Below are positions 1 through 5,973 of a DNA stretch of 5,973 bases, in pieces. The position numbers and the translations under genes are program-made. Position 1 is the first letter of the stretch. Each line of letters opens with the position of its first letter. The stretch comes from an uncultured Gammaproteobacteria bacterium (GTDB lineage Bacteria; Pseudomonadota; Gammaproteobacteria; Pseudomonadales; UBA5518): NCBI GenBank assembly GCA_903921135.1, contig CAIXOY010000006.1:1-5973 (forward strand), written 5' to 3'. The notes below the pieces were generated by a model. The model worked only from the letters and a program-made list of their open reading frames with translations. It had not been told where the DNA came from and did no database searches.

Positions 1-1
1 G

Positions 2-3000
2 CTGCGCACGCCGCTGAACGGCGTGATCGGGATGCTGGACTTGGTCTCCGACATGGAGCTCGGCCCCAAGCAGAACGAGTACGTGCGCACCGCCCGCTCC
101 AGCGCCGACATGCTGCTCAGCCTGATCAACGACATCCTCACCTTCTCGAAAGTAGAGAAGGACAAGGAAGAGCTCGAGATCGTCGCCTTCGATCCGCGCG
201 AGCGCATGGAAGACGTGCTTGCGCTGGTGACGCCACAGGCCCAGGCGAAGGATCTCGACCTGGCCTGCGTGGTCGACGAGAACATCCCGGCCCAGATCCA
301 GGGCGACATGCATCACCTCGGGCAGGTGCTCTGCAACCTCCTCGGCAACGCCATCAAGTTCACCGAACGCGGCAGCGTCGGGCTGTCCGTCAGCCTGGTC
401 GAGGAAGACGGCAAGTGGCTGCGCCTGCGCTTCGAGGTGAGCGATACCGGGATCGGCATCGAAGCTGCCGCGCAGCGGCGGATCTTCGAGCCCTTCTCGC
501 AGGCCGACAGCTCCACCACGCGACGCTTCGGCGGCACCGGGCTCGGCCTCTCCATCTCGCGCGAACTGGTGCGGCTGATGGGCGGGGAGATCGGGGTGGA
601 CAGCACCCCGGGGCGCGGCAGTTCTTTCCACTTCGAACTCCGCGTGATGCGCGCCGACGGCGACACGCTGGGCAGCCGCGCCTCGCTGCCGCTCGCACAG
701 GTGGCGTCGGTGCTGGTCTGCGACGACAACCCGCTGGTGCGCCGGGCGATCGCCAGCATGCTGATCGGCGAGCGCGTGCGCCTCACCGCCACGGGCACGC
801 TGGAAGCCACGCTGGGCGCGCTCGAGCATGCCGCAGGGCAGGAACGCTTCGACATCGCCATCATTGACGAGGGCATGGTGAGCGGCTCCGTGCAGGCGAT
901 CGCCGCGGCACTCGCAGCAGGCGCGAGACACGTGGTCCGGCTCGCAGTACGCCCCCGGCCCGAGGGCGCCTGGTTGCCGGGCATACGCACCGCACAGGTG
1001 CTCGCGAAGCCGGTACGTCGCGGCATGCTGCACGAATGCATCCGCGGCCTGCTGGCAGAACAACCCGTGGCACGCGCCCTGAACCGCTCGCCGGCGGGAG
1101 CACCACGAGACACCTTTGCCGGCGCGCGCGTGCTGATCGTGGAAGACAACCGCGCGAATCAGGAAGTTGCCATCGGCATGCTCGAGCGCCTCGGCTGCGA
1201 GGCCGTGGTGGCAGGCGACGGACTCGAGGGGCTCGAGAAACTGCGCGAACAGCGCTTCGATCTGGTGCTGATGGACTGCCACATGCCGCGCATGGACGGC
1301 TTCGAGGCCACGCGCCGGATACGCGAAATGAACGCCACCTTCTCTGCGGTGCCGGTGGTGGCGATGACGGCCAACGTGCAGAAGAGCGCGATGGAGCAGT
1401 GCCAGGCCGCGGGAATGAACGACTACCTCTCCAAGCCGATCAAGCTCGGCGTGCTGCGCGAAGCGCTGGGACGCTGGCTGACGCAGGAGGAATCGGCTCC
1501 GGCCACCGTACAGACGAGCGCCTTGCCGCAACGCGGTGGCGCCAACACAGTGGTCGACAAGGCCTTCCTCGATGATTTGCGCCAGCAGATCGGCGACGCG
1601 GCCGACCGCATGATCGGGCTCTTCCTTGAAGACCTGCCGGGCTACATGGAAGAACTGCGCACTGCCGCCGACACGCAGGACATGGCGGGTATCACGCGCG
1701 TTGCGCACACCCTGAAAGGCGCGGCAGGCAACGTGGGCGCCAACCGTCTGGCGCAGCGCGCCATGGCACTCGAACAGGAGGCCCGCAGCGGCGTGCGCTC
1801 GGGCTGCGAGAACCTCGTCTCCGCGCTGGTCTACGAGGCAAACCTGGTGCGCCACGTGCTGGAAGGCAGCAGCAAGGCGCGCCCCGCCGGCACAGCGGAG
1901 CGTCCGGCCTCGGCCACACGGCAGTCGCGCATCGTGGTGGTGGACGACGACCGCGCCTCGCGCTTCGCGCTGCGCGAAACGCTGCTTGGCGAGGGACACG
2001 AGGTTGTGGAAGCCGGCAACGGGCAGCAGGCCGTGGAAATCTGCCGGCAAGGCGCCCCGGACCTGATAGTGATGGACGGCATGATGCCCGTGATGGACGG
2101 GTTCAATGCCTGCGCGCTGATCCGCAGCCTCCCCGGCTGCGCCGCCATTCCCATCCTGCTCGTGACGGGCATGAACGACGAGGGCGCGGTCGACAAGGCC
2201 TTCGGTGCGGGTGCGACCGACTACATCGCCAAACCCATCAACTACTCGGTACTGCGTCGCCGCATCGAGCACCTCCTCGCCGCGCGCAGCGCCGAGGAAC
2301 GCGTGCAACAACTCGCCTATGTCGACTCCCTCACCGGGCGCCCCAACCGCACCAAGTTCAACGAACACATGGAGGCGCTGCTCGCCGAGACGGCGCGCAA
2401 CGACAAACAGTTCGCGCTGCTGTTCCTCGACATCAACGATTTCAAACTGGTGAACGACACACTCGGCCACGAGGCCGGCGACCTGCTGCTGAAGTATGTG
2501 GCGGAGCGTCTGGTGGGCTGCGTGCGCAAGGGCGATTTCGTGGCGCGTTTCGGCGGCGACGAGTTCTGCATCGTGCTGGACAACGTGCGCTCCTACGAGA
2601 TGATCCGCAACATCGCCGAGAAGATCCACGACCACGTGAACCGGCCCTTCGTGCTGCTGGGGCGCGAAATGCTGCTGGGAAGCTCGATCGGCATCGCGGT
2701 CTACCCGGAGCACGGCGCCGACGCAGGCACCCTCCTCCGCTCTGCCGACATGGCGATGTACCACGCCAAGACGGGCAAGAAGCCCTGGGAGTTCTACGAG
2801 GCGCGGCTCGAGTCCGAGAGCCTCGCACGGCTCGAGACCGAAAACGAACTGCGCAACGCCATCGATCGCGAGGAGCTGGTGGTGTACTACCAGCCCCAGG
2901 AGGATCTGCGCACGGGGCTCGTCTCGGGCTACGAGGCGCTCATCCGCTGGCAGCACCCGTCACGCGGACTGGTGCCACCGGCGGAATTCATCGAACTTGC

Positions 3001-3628
3001 AGAGCGCAACGGCCTCATCAACGAGATCGGCCGCTGGGTGCTCTGCACGATCTGCGAGCAGATGCGCGACTGGTCTGCACGCGGCTTCGAGATCCCGCGG
3101 ATCGCCATCAACCTCTCCGCGCGCCAACTCGCCAATCCCTCGCTGGTCGAAGACTTCCGCGAGGTGATCTCGGATGCGGGCATCCCGCCGGACCGCATCG
3201 AGTTCGAGATCACGGAAAGCGCCATCATGGACCGCCCCGACGAGATGATCGGCATGCTGCGGGACCTGAAAGCCATGGGCACGCGTCTCGCGGTGGACGA
3301 TTTCGGCACGGGCTACTCCTCCTTGAGCTACCTGAAGCGCTTCCCGCTCGACTACATCAAGATCGACCGGGCGTTCATCTCGGACGTGATGACAAACCGC
3401 ATCGACGCGGACATCGTGCGCACGATCATCGCGCTCGCCCAGGCGCTCGAAGTGGAAGTGATCGCGGAAGGCGTGGAAACGACGCTGCAGCGGCAGTTCC
3501 TGAAGGACATGCAGTGCCACTACCTGCAGGGCTTCCTGCTCAGCAAGCCCGTGCCGGCGGAAGACATCGAGCGGCTGTTCCTCCGCCGTGCCGCCACCGC
3601 ACGTCTGGTGCAGTTCCCGCGGGCCTGA
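2..3628 (+). CDS. Hybrid sensor kinase with REC-REC-Hpt-REC-GGDEF-EAL (5' end missing)
   Basis: Probable signal-transduction protein that autophosphorylates, relays phosphate internally and controls cyclic di-GMP. The frame is open from base 2, whose first codons read LRTPLNG, the segment right after the phosphoaccepting His of a HisKA H-box. The N-terminus, sensor region and that His are therefore upstream. Numbering residues from the GTG at 23: HATPase about 90-208 (N-box N105/N109, G1 DTGIGI 141-146, F-box 155-160, G2 GGTGLGL 170-176); REC1 about 228-340 (D234/D235, D282, K329, but Ala308 replaces Thr/Ser); REC2 about 369-485 (E374/D375, D418, T449, K471); Hpt about 514-613 (H562 in AHTLKG); REC3 about 636-752 (D642/D643, D685, T715, K737); GGDEF about 757-925 (D803, GGDEF 844-848, I-site RKGD 835-838); EAL about 940-1190 (E971, N1030, E1062, D1092/D1093, K1113, E1149, Q1169). 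All usual catalytic residues of both cyclic-di-GMP domains are visible, so both activities are possible; which dominates is not shown. Ends at TGA 3626-3628. Confidence 0.96.
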   Translation: MRTPLNGVIGMLDLVSDMELGPKQNEYVRTARSSADMLLSLINDILTFSKVEKDKEELEIVAFDPRERMEDVLALVTPQAQAKDLDLACVVDENIPAQIQGDMHHLGQVLCNLLGNAIKFTERGSVGLSVSLVEEDGKWLRLRFEVSDTGIGIEAAAQRRIFEPFSQADSSTTRRFGGTGLGLSISRELVRLMGGEIGVDSTPGRGSSFHFELRVMRADGDTLGSRASLPLAQVASVLVCDDNPLVRRAIASMLIGERVRLTATGTLEATLGALEHAAGQERFDIAIIDEGMVSGSVQAIAAALAAGARHVVRLAVRPRPEGAWLPGIRTAQVLAKPVRRGMLHECIRGLLAEQPVARALNRSPAGAPRDTFAGARVLIVEDNRANQEVAIGMLERLGCEAVVAGDGLEGLEKLREQRFDLVLMDCHMPRMDGFEATRRIREMNATFSAVPVVAMTANVQKSAMEQCQAAGMNDYLSKPIKLGVLREALGRWLTQEESAPATVQTSALPQRGGANTVVDKAFLDDLRQQIGDAADRMIGLFLEDLPGYMEELRTAADTQDMAGITRVAHTLKGAAGNVGANRLAQRAMALEQEARSGVRSGCENLVSALVYEANLVRHVLEGSSKARPAGTAERPASATRQSRIVVVDDDRASRFALRETLLGEGHEVVEAGNGQQAVEICRQGAPDLIVMDGMMPVMDGFNACALIRSLPGCAAIPILLVTGMNDEGAVDKAFGAGATDYIAKPINYSVLRRRIEHLLAARSAEERVQQLAYVDSLTGRPNRTKFNEHMEALLAETARNDKQFALLFLDINDFKLVNDTLGHEAGDLLLKYVAERLVGCVRKGDFVARFGGDEFCIVLDNVRSYEMIRNIAEKIHDHVNRPFVLLGREMLLGSSIGIAVYPEHGADAGTLLRSADMAMYHAKTGKKPWEFYEARLESESLARLETENELRNAIDREELVVYYQPQEDLRTGLVSGYEALIRWQHPSRGLVPPAEFIELAERNGLINEIGRWVLCTICEQMRDWSARGFEIPRIAINLSARQLANPSLVEDFREVISDAGIPPDRIEFEITESAIMDRPDEMIGMLRDLKAMGTRLAVDDFGTGYSSLSYLKRFPLDYIKIDRAFISDVMTNRIDADIVRTIIALAQALEVEVIAEGVETTLQRQFLKDMQCHYLQGFLLSKPVPAEDIERLFLRRAATARLVQFPRA

Positions 3629-3637
3629 GCCCGCGGG
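3616..3637. terminator. GC hairpin across the kinase stop codon, between convergent genes
   Basis: CCCGCGGGC (3616-3624) pairs perfectly with GCCCGCGGG (3629-3637) around a four-base CTGA loop that contains the TGA stop codon. Two G-T wobble pairs could extend the stem. It lies between two converging genes whose coding ends are only 15 bases apart, so it could end or stabilise transcripts from both sides. Neither strand has a T-run after the stem, so it is not a textbook intrinsic terminator. It may act as a 3' stabilising hairpin, or coincide with Rho-dependent ending. Confidence 0.4.
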
Positions 3638-3643
3638 GGCTGT

Positions 3644-4411
3644 TCAGCCCGGCCCGGTGACCACGGCGGCGTTGTCGACCATGATCTCGGCGCCGTTCAG
3701 GTAGCGGGACTCGTCCGACAACAGGAACAGCACCGTCGCGGCGATGTCCTCCGGCTCGCAGAAACGGTCGCTGCCGCCGGCGAGGGCCTCTATCTCGGCG
3801 CGCGTCGCGCTCTCCTGCCCCGTCGCCACCTTCACCACCATGGGCGTCTTCACGCCGTCCGGGTGTACCGAGTTGCAGCGCACACCGTTCTTCGACTGCC
3901 GGCACTGCACCGCTACCGCCTTGGTGAGCGAACGCACGCCACCCTTGCTCGCGCAGTAGGCGGCCACGAAGGGCATTCCGTGCATCGCGGCGATGGAAGA
4001 AATGTTCACGATGGAGCCGCCGCCCGAGCGCTCAAGCGCAGGAAGAACCGCACGACAGCCCAGAAAAACCCCGTCCAGATTCACGGACATCACGCGGCGC
4101 CACTCGGCGAGCGAGGTCTGGACCACGTTGCCCAGCACCATCAGGCCTGCGTTGTTCACGAGTCCGTCCACGCGCCCGAAGCGCTCTTCGGCAGCGGCCA
4201 CCACCCGTGCCCAGTCGTCCTCGCTTGCCACATCGTGCTGCAGGAACACGGCCTCCGTACCCAGCGAGGCGAGCAGTTCCTCGGCTCCTTTGGCGCTGAT
4301 ATCGGTGAGCACCAACCGTGCACCCTCACGCGCGAACAGCGCTGCGTCGGCGCGGCCGATGCCGCCCAGTGCCCCGGTGACGATGATGACCTTGCCTGCA
4401 AGCCTGCCCAT
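3644..4411 (-). CDS. Classical short-chain dehydrogenase/reductase (SDR), NAD-preferring
   Basis: A 255-residue cytoplasmic oxidoreductase, the normal length for classical SDRs. The Rossmann cofactor motif TGALGGIG is at 12-19, NNAG at 86-89, and the catalytic set is Asn111, Ser139, Tyr152 and Lys156 (YCASK). Asp37 at the end of the second beta strand suggests NAD(H) rather than NADP(H). The substrate cannot be read from sequence. The style (VNLDGVFLGCRAVLP, a VHPxGxxTPM segment) resembles alcohol, hydroxysteroid and cyclic-alcohol dehydrogenases more than FabG, but this is an impression. Two positions differ from common consensus: HPDG at 183-186, where HPG is usual, and VDNAAVV at 245-251, where VDGG is usual. 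The start is the ATG at 4409-4411, placed by AGGAG seven bases upstream and by the fold beginning at GRLAGK. An in-frame start at 4513 would add 34 residues with no SDR character. It converges on the kinase gene and diverges from the glycosyltransferase. Confidence 0.95.
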   Translation of the reverse strand: MGRLAGKVIIVTGALGGIGRADAALFAREGARLVLTDISAKGAEELLASLGTEAVFLQHDVASEDDWARVVAAAEERFGRVDGLVNNAGLMVLGNVVQTSLAEWRRVMSVNLDGVFLGCRAVLPALERSGGGSIVNISSIAAMHGMPFVAAYCASKGGVRSLTKAVAVQCRQSKNGVRCNSVHPDGVKTPMVVKVATGQESATRAEIEALAGGSDRFCEPEDIAATVLFLLSDESRYLNGAEIMVDNAAVVTGPG

Positions 4412-4417
4412 GAACGT

Positions 4418-4425
4418 ACTCCTCT
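4418..4425 (-). promoter_or_regulatory. Shine-Dalgarno site of the SDR gene
   Basis: Read on the minus strand this is AGAGGAGT. The AGGAG core is separated from the ATG at 4409-4411 by seven bases, which is ideal spacing. It decides the start of the SDR against the longer in-frame possibility from 4513. Confidence 0.8.
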
Positions 4426-4438
4426 GCGAAGGCCTGCG

Positions 4439-4467
4439 ATTAGGCCAGCAGCCTGCGCCCACGGCAA
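4439..4467 (-). promoter_or_regulatory. Candidate sigma-70 promoter for the SDR gene
   Basis: On the minus strand TTGCCG (4467-4462) and CCTAAT (4444-4439) are 17 bases apart, each matching four of six positions of the -35 and -10 consensus. A start near 4432 would give a leader of about 20 bases containing the Shine-Dalgarno site. A short inverted repeat GGCCT-N6-AGGCC (4431-4446) overlaps the -10 and could be an operator. The match is moderate and such matches arise by chance. Confidence 0.3.
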
Positions 4468-4489
4468 TTGACCGCACCGAGCAACCCGG

Positions 4490-4508
4490 GGTGACCATTG
4501 GATTCACC
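4490..4508. repeat. Imperfect palindrome upstream of the SDR promoter
   Basis: GGTGA (4490-4494) and TCACC (4504-4508) are inverted copies separated by nine bases, and the spacer holds a second small palindrome, CCATTGG (4495-4501). The size fits a dimeric regulator site. It lies about 22 bases behind the candidate SDR -35, between the divergent genes. No regulator gene is in the window, so operator function is a guess. Confidence 0.25.
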
Positions 4509-4530
4509 GCCACCCCTTATGCCCGCTACC

Positions 4531-4554
4531 CGGCCCGCTCATGGATGCGGGCCG
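4531..4554. repeat. Inverted repeat / hairpin in the divergent intergenic region
   Basis: CGGCCCGC (4531-4538) and GCGGGCCG (4547-4554) are perfect eight-base inverted copies around an eight-base loop. No T-run follows on either strand and no gene ends next to it, so it is unlikely to be a terminator. It could be a DNA-binding site or simply a result of high GC content. Confidence 0.35.
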
Positions 4555-4582
4555 CGAGTGCCTTGGCGGGCTGCGGGGGCGG

Positions 4583-4607
4583 TTGATATGCTGCCTCGCT
4601 TTATAGC
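4583..4607 (+). promoter_or_regulatory. Weak promoter candidate for the leader ORF and glycosyltransferase
   Basis: This is an AT-richer patch in otherwise GC-rich DNA. TTGATA (4583-4588) resembles a -35 box and TATAGC (4602-4607) resembles a -10 box, but only 13 bases separate them, shorter than the usual 16-18. A start near 4613 would leave about 30 bases before the Shine-Dalgarno-preceded GTG at 4645. The -10-like element may work with a different or no -35. Confidence 0.2.
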
Positions 4608-4644
4608 TTTCCAGCCCCGGATCCAGCCTTTCATGGAGGAACGC

Positions 4645-4740
4645 GTGCCCTGTCGCCGTGATGTGCATCCCGCGCCGCCCCGCAACGCCCGCCCGCCGCG
4701 CGGTGAAGGCCTGCGCCTGCGGCGGACCCTGCTGCAGTGA
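4645..4740 (+). CDS. Possible 31-residue Arg/Pro-rich leader ORF
   Basis: A GTG at 4645 opens a 31-codon ORF ending in TGA 4738-4740. GGAGGA (4635-4640) stands four bases upstream, a strong Shine-Dalgarno sequence and the best on this strand of the intergenic region. The stop overlaps the GTG at 4737 in a GTGA arrangement, the geometry of translational coupling to the glycosyltransferase. The peptide has eight Arg and six Pro, no membrane segment and no motif I recognise. Biased composition is also what chance reading of GC-rich DNA gives, so it may instead be an untranslated leader or a coupling device whose product does not matter. An ATG at 4633 in the same frame lacks its own Shine-Dalgarno site. 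Confidence 0.35.
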   Translation: MPCRRDVHPAPPRNARPPRGEGLRLRRTLLQ

Positions 4741-5973
4741 CACAGGGCAGCATCCCCGCGAAGGCGGTGCCCGAGCGCGTCGTCTTCACGATCGCCTCGA
4801 AAAACTACGTCTCCTACGCGCTGACGCTGCTCGAATCCCTGACAACCGCTGACCCGGACGCACGCCGCATCTTCGTCCTCGCCGACACGCCCGAGGGGCT
4901 GGAGCACATCACTCTGCCCGCAGAGTTGCTGCCAGCAGAGCAGTTGCACATCCCCGGCTTCGAGGACATGGTCACCCGCTATTCGGTGATGGAACTCAAC
5001 ACGGCGATCAAGCCCTTCGTGTTCCTGCACCTCTTCGATGCATGCCCCGAGGCAACCTGCATTTACCTCGATCCCGACATCCTTGTGCTGGCGCCCCTGG
5101 ACGAGGTTGACAGCGCGATCGAGGCAGGCGCCGAGCTGGTGCTCACCCCGCATATCACGCAACCCCTGCAGGACGGACTGCAGCCCGAAGACCTGACGAT
5201 CATGAAGTCGGGGATCTGGAATCTGGGCTTCGCCGCCATGCGCTGCACCGCGAGCACCCGGATGCTGGCGCGCTGGTGGGCGGATCGTTGCGTGGCCGAT
5301 TGCCGGGTGGATATCCCGGGCAACATCTTCACGGACCAGCGCTGGATGGATCTGGCACCGGCTTTTGTGGAGCGCACGGCTTTCATCCGCCACCCGGGCT
5401 ACAACCTGGCCTACTGGAACCTCTCCCACCGCCCGGTGGAGGTGCGCGAGGGCAGCTACCTCGCCGCGGGCGAACCGCTGGTGTTCGCGCATTTCTCGGG
5501 TGTGGTGCCGGACGCGCCGGAGGTGTATTCAAAGCACCAGAACCGCTTCCGTGCCGCGGATACCGGCGGGCTTGCGGGGCTTCTGGCGCACTATCAGCAA
5601 CGGCTGCTGGCGAACGGCTGGCGCGAGACCTCGAGGCTTCCTTATGCATGGTCCCGCAGCCCCTCGGGGCGGCGCATCGTCGATGCCATGCGGCTCCATT
5701 ACCGTGAGGTCTTTCCCCGACCGCCCACACCCGGGGAACTCTACGAAGCAGGATTCGAGGGCTGCCTGCCAGAGTGGATGGACCAGCCGGGCTCGGAGCA
5801 CCGCGTGGAGGCGCCCCTTACGCGGCTCGTGTGGCGCTGCTGGCAGATGCGCGATGACCTGCGCAGCGCCTTCGACATCCGCAGCGCCGACGGGCGCCGG
5901 GCGATGCTCGAGTGGTTCACCTACTGCGGCACGCCGGACTTCGGGGCAGATGCAGAGTCGATCGCGGCCGCAC
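4737..5973 (+). CDS. GT-A-fold (GT8-like) glycosyltransferase, 3' end missing
   Basis: Probable sugar transferase for cell-surface polysaccharide or glycan assembly, using a nucleotide-sugar donor and a divalent metal. The frame is open from 4707 to the window edge, giving 412 codons from GTG 4737 with no stop. Visible features: an N-terminal strand and helix (VVFTIASKNYVSYALTLLES, 15-34); IKPFVFLHLF at 91-100; a DxD metal/nucleotide motif YLDPD at 110-114 followed by ILVLAPLDEV; SGIWNLGF at 158-165; FTDQRWMD at 198-205; HPGYNLAYWNL at 219-229; HFSG at 252-255, where GT8 enzymes have a metal-binding His; and KHQNRF at 266-271. Residues from about 310 on look mostly helical and lie beyond a normal GT8 domain, so the protein is probably longer and multidomain. 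No signal peptide or membrane segment is seen. Start choice: GTG 4737 overlaps the leader-ORF stop; GTG 4767 is the alternative; no in-frame ATG precedes the domain. An in-frame TGA at 4704 rules out any earlier start. Acceptor and sugar are unknown. Confidence 0.88.
   Translation, partial: MTQGSIPAKAVPERVVFTIASKNYVSYALTLLESLTTADPDARRIFVLADTPEGLEHITLPAELLPAEQLHIPGFEDMVTRYSVMELNTAIKPFVFLHLFDACPEATCIYLDPDILVLAPLDEVDSAIEAGAELVLTPHITQPLQDGLQPEDLTIMKSGIWNLGFAAMRCTASTRMLARWWADRCVADCRVDIPGNIFTDQRWMDLAPAFVERTAFIRHPGYNLAYWNLSHRPVEVREGSYLAAGEPLVFAHFSGVVPDAPEVYSKHQNRFRAADTGGLAGLLAHYQQRLLANGWRETSRLPYAWSRSPSGRRIVDAMRLHYREVFPRPPTPGELYEAGFEGCLPEWMDQPGSEHRVEAPLTRLVWRCWQMRDDLRSAFDIRSADGRRAMLEWFTYCGTPDFGADAESIAAA

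Noticed and set aside
313..1149. 278-codon minus-strand ORF opposite the kinase
   Set aside because: It has Ser/Arg/Pro-rich shadow composition and no domain pattern, while the plus strand carries unmistakable HATPase and REC motifs.
1900..1960. Internal start that would make REC3-GGDEF-EAL a separate protein
   Set aside because: GTG codons occur near 1933 but lie inside the first beta strand, and I see no convincing Shine-Dalgarno site before them.
2960..3520. 186-codon minus-strand ORF opposite the EAL domain
   Set aside because: His/Asp/Arg-rich composition is typical of the complement of a GC-rich gene, and the EAL residues are all on the plus strand.
3863..4471. Two overlapping plus-strand ORFs of about 200 codons opposite the SDR
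   Set aside because: Both are low-complexity shadows; the SDR on the minus strand has every catalytic motif and a good ribosome site.
4412..4513. Longer N-terminus of the SDR from 4513
   Set aside because: The 34 added residues have no SDR character, and the ATG at 4411 has an ideal Shine-Dalgarno site and starts just before the first beta strand.
4531..4554. Hairpin as an intrinsic terminator
   Set aside because: No T-run follows on either strand and no gene ends nearby; both flanking genes start from this region.
4539..5492. 317-codon minus-strand ORF opposite the glycosyltransferase
   Set aside because: It is long only because the opposite frame is GC-rich. It is His/Gln/Gly-rich without a fold signature, while the plus frame has the DxD, HPGYN and HFSG motifs in proper order.

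Overview
The window is GC-rich, and its codons end mostly in G or C. The gene families fit a free-living member of the Pseudomonadota, probably a gammaproteobacterium. This rests on base composition and protein style only; there is no rRNA or other taxonomic marker. The window holds three protein genes: two cut by the window edges and one complete. There is also one possible tiny leader ORF and a few weak regulatory signals. I see no tRNA, rRNA, CRISPR array, insertion sequence or phage gene.

Layout. Bases 2-3628 (+) are the 3' part of a very large signalling gene. Its product carries, in order, a histidine-kinase core, two receiver domains, an Hpt phosphotransfer domain, a third receiver, a GGDEF domain and an EAL domain. 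It looks like a GacS/BarA-type hybrid kinase joined in frame to a REC-GGDEF-EAL response regulator. The phosphoaccepting histidine of the kinase lies just before base 1. A convergent gene at 3644-4411 (-) encodes a complete classical short-chain dehydrogenase/reductase of 255 residues. The two 3' ends are 15 bases apart, and a strong GC hairpin sits over the kinase stop codon.

Bases 4412-4736 are a divergent intergenic region of 325 bases. It holds the SDR ribosome binding site and candidate promoter, two inverted repeats, an AT-richer patch that may be a promoter for the rightward genes, and a 31-codon ORF behind a good Shine-Dalgarno sequence. The stop of that ORF overlaps a GTG codon that opens the last gene (4737 to the window end, +). 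That gene encodes a GT-A-fold, GT8-like glycosyltransferase that runs past the right edge.

The three main genes do not form one operon. Cyclic di-GMP signalling commonly controls surface polysaccharide, so a kinase/cyclic-di-GMP protein near a glycosyltransferase is suggestive, but the sequence shows no direct link. The most notable item is the single-polypeptide phosphorelay fused to both cyclic-di-GMP synthesis and breakdown modules. I found no clear evidence of a wholly new system.
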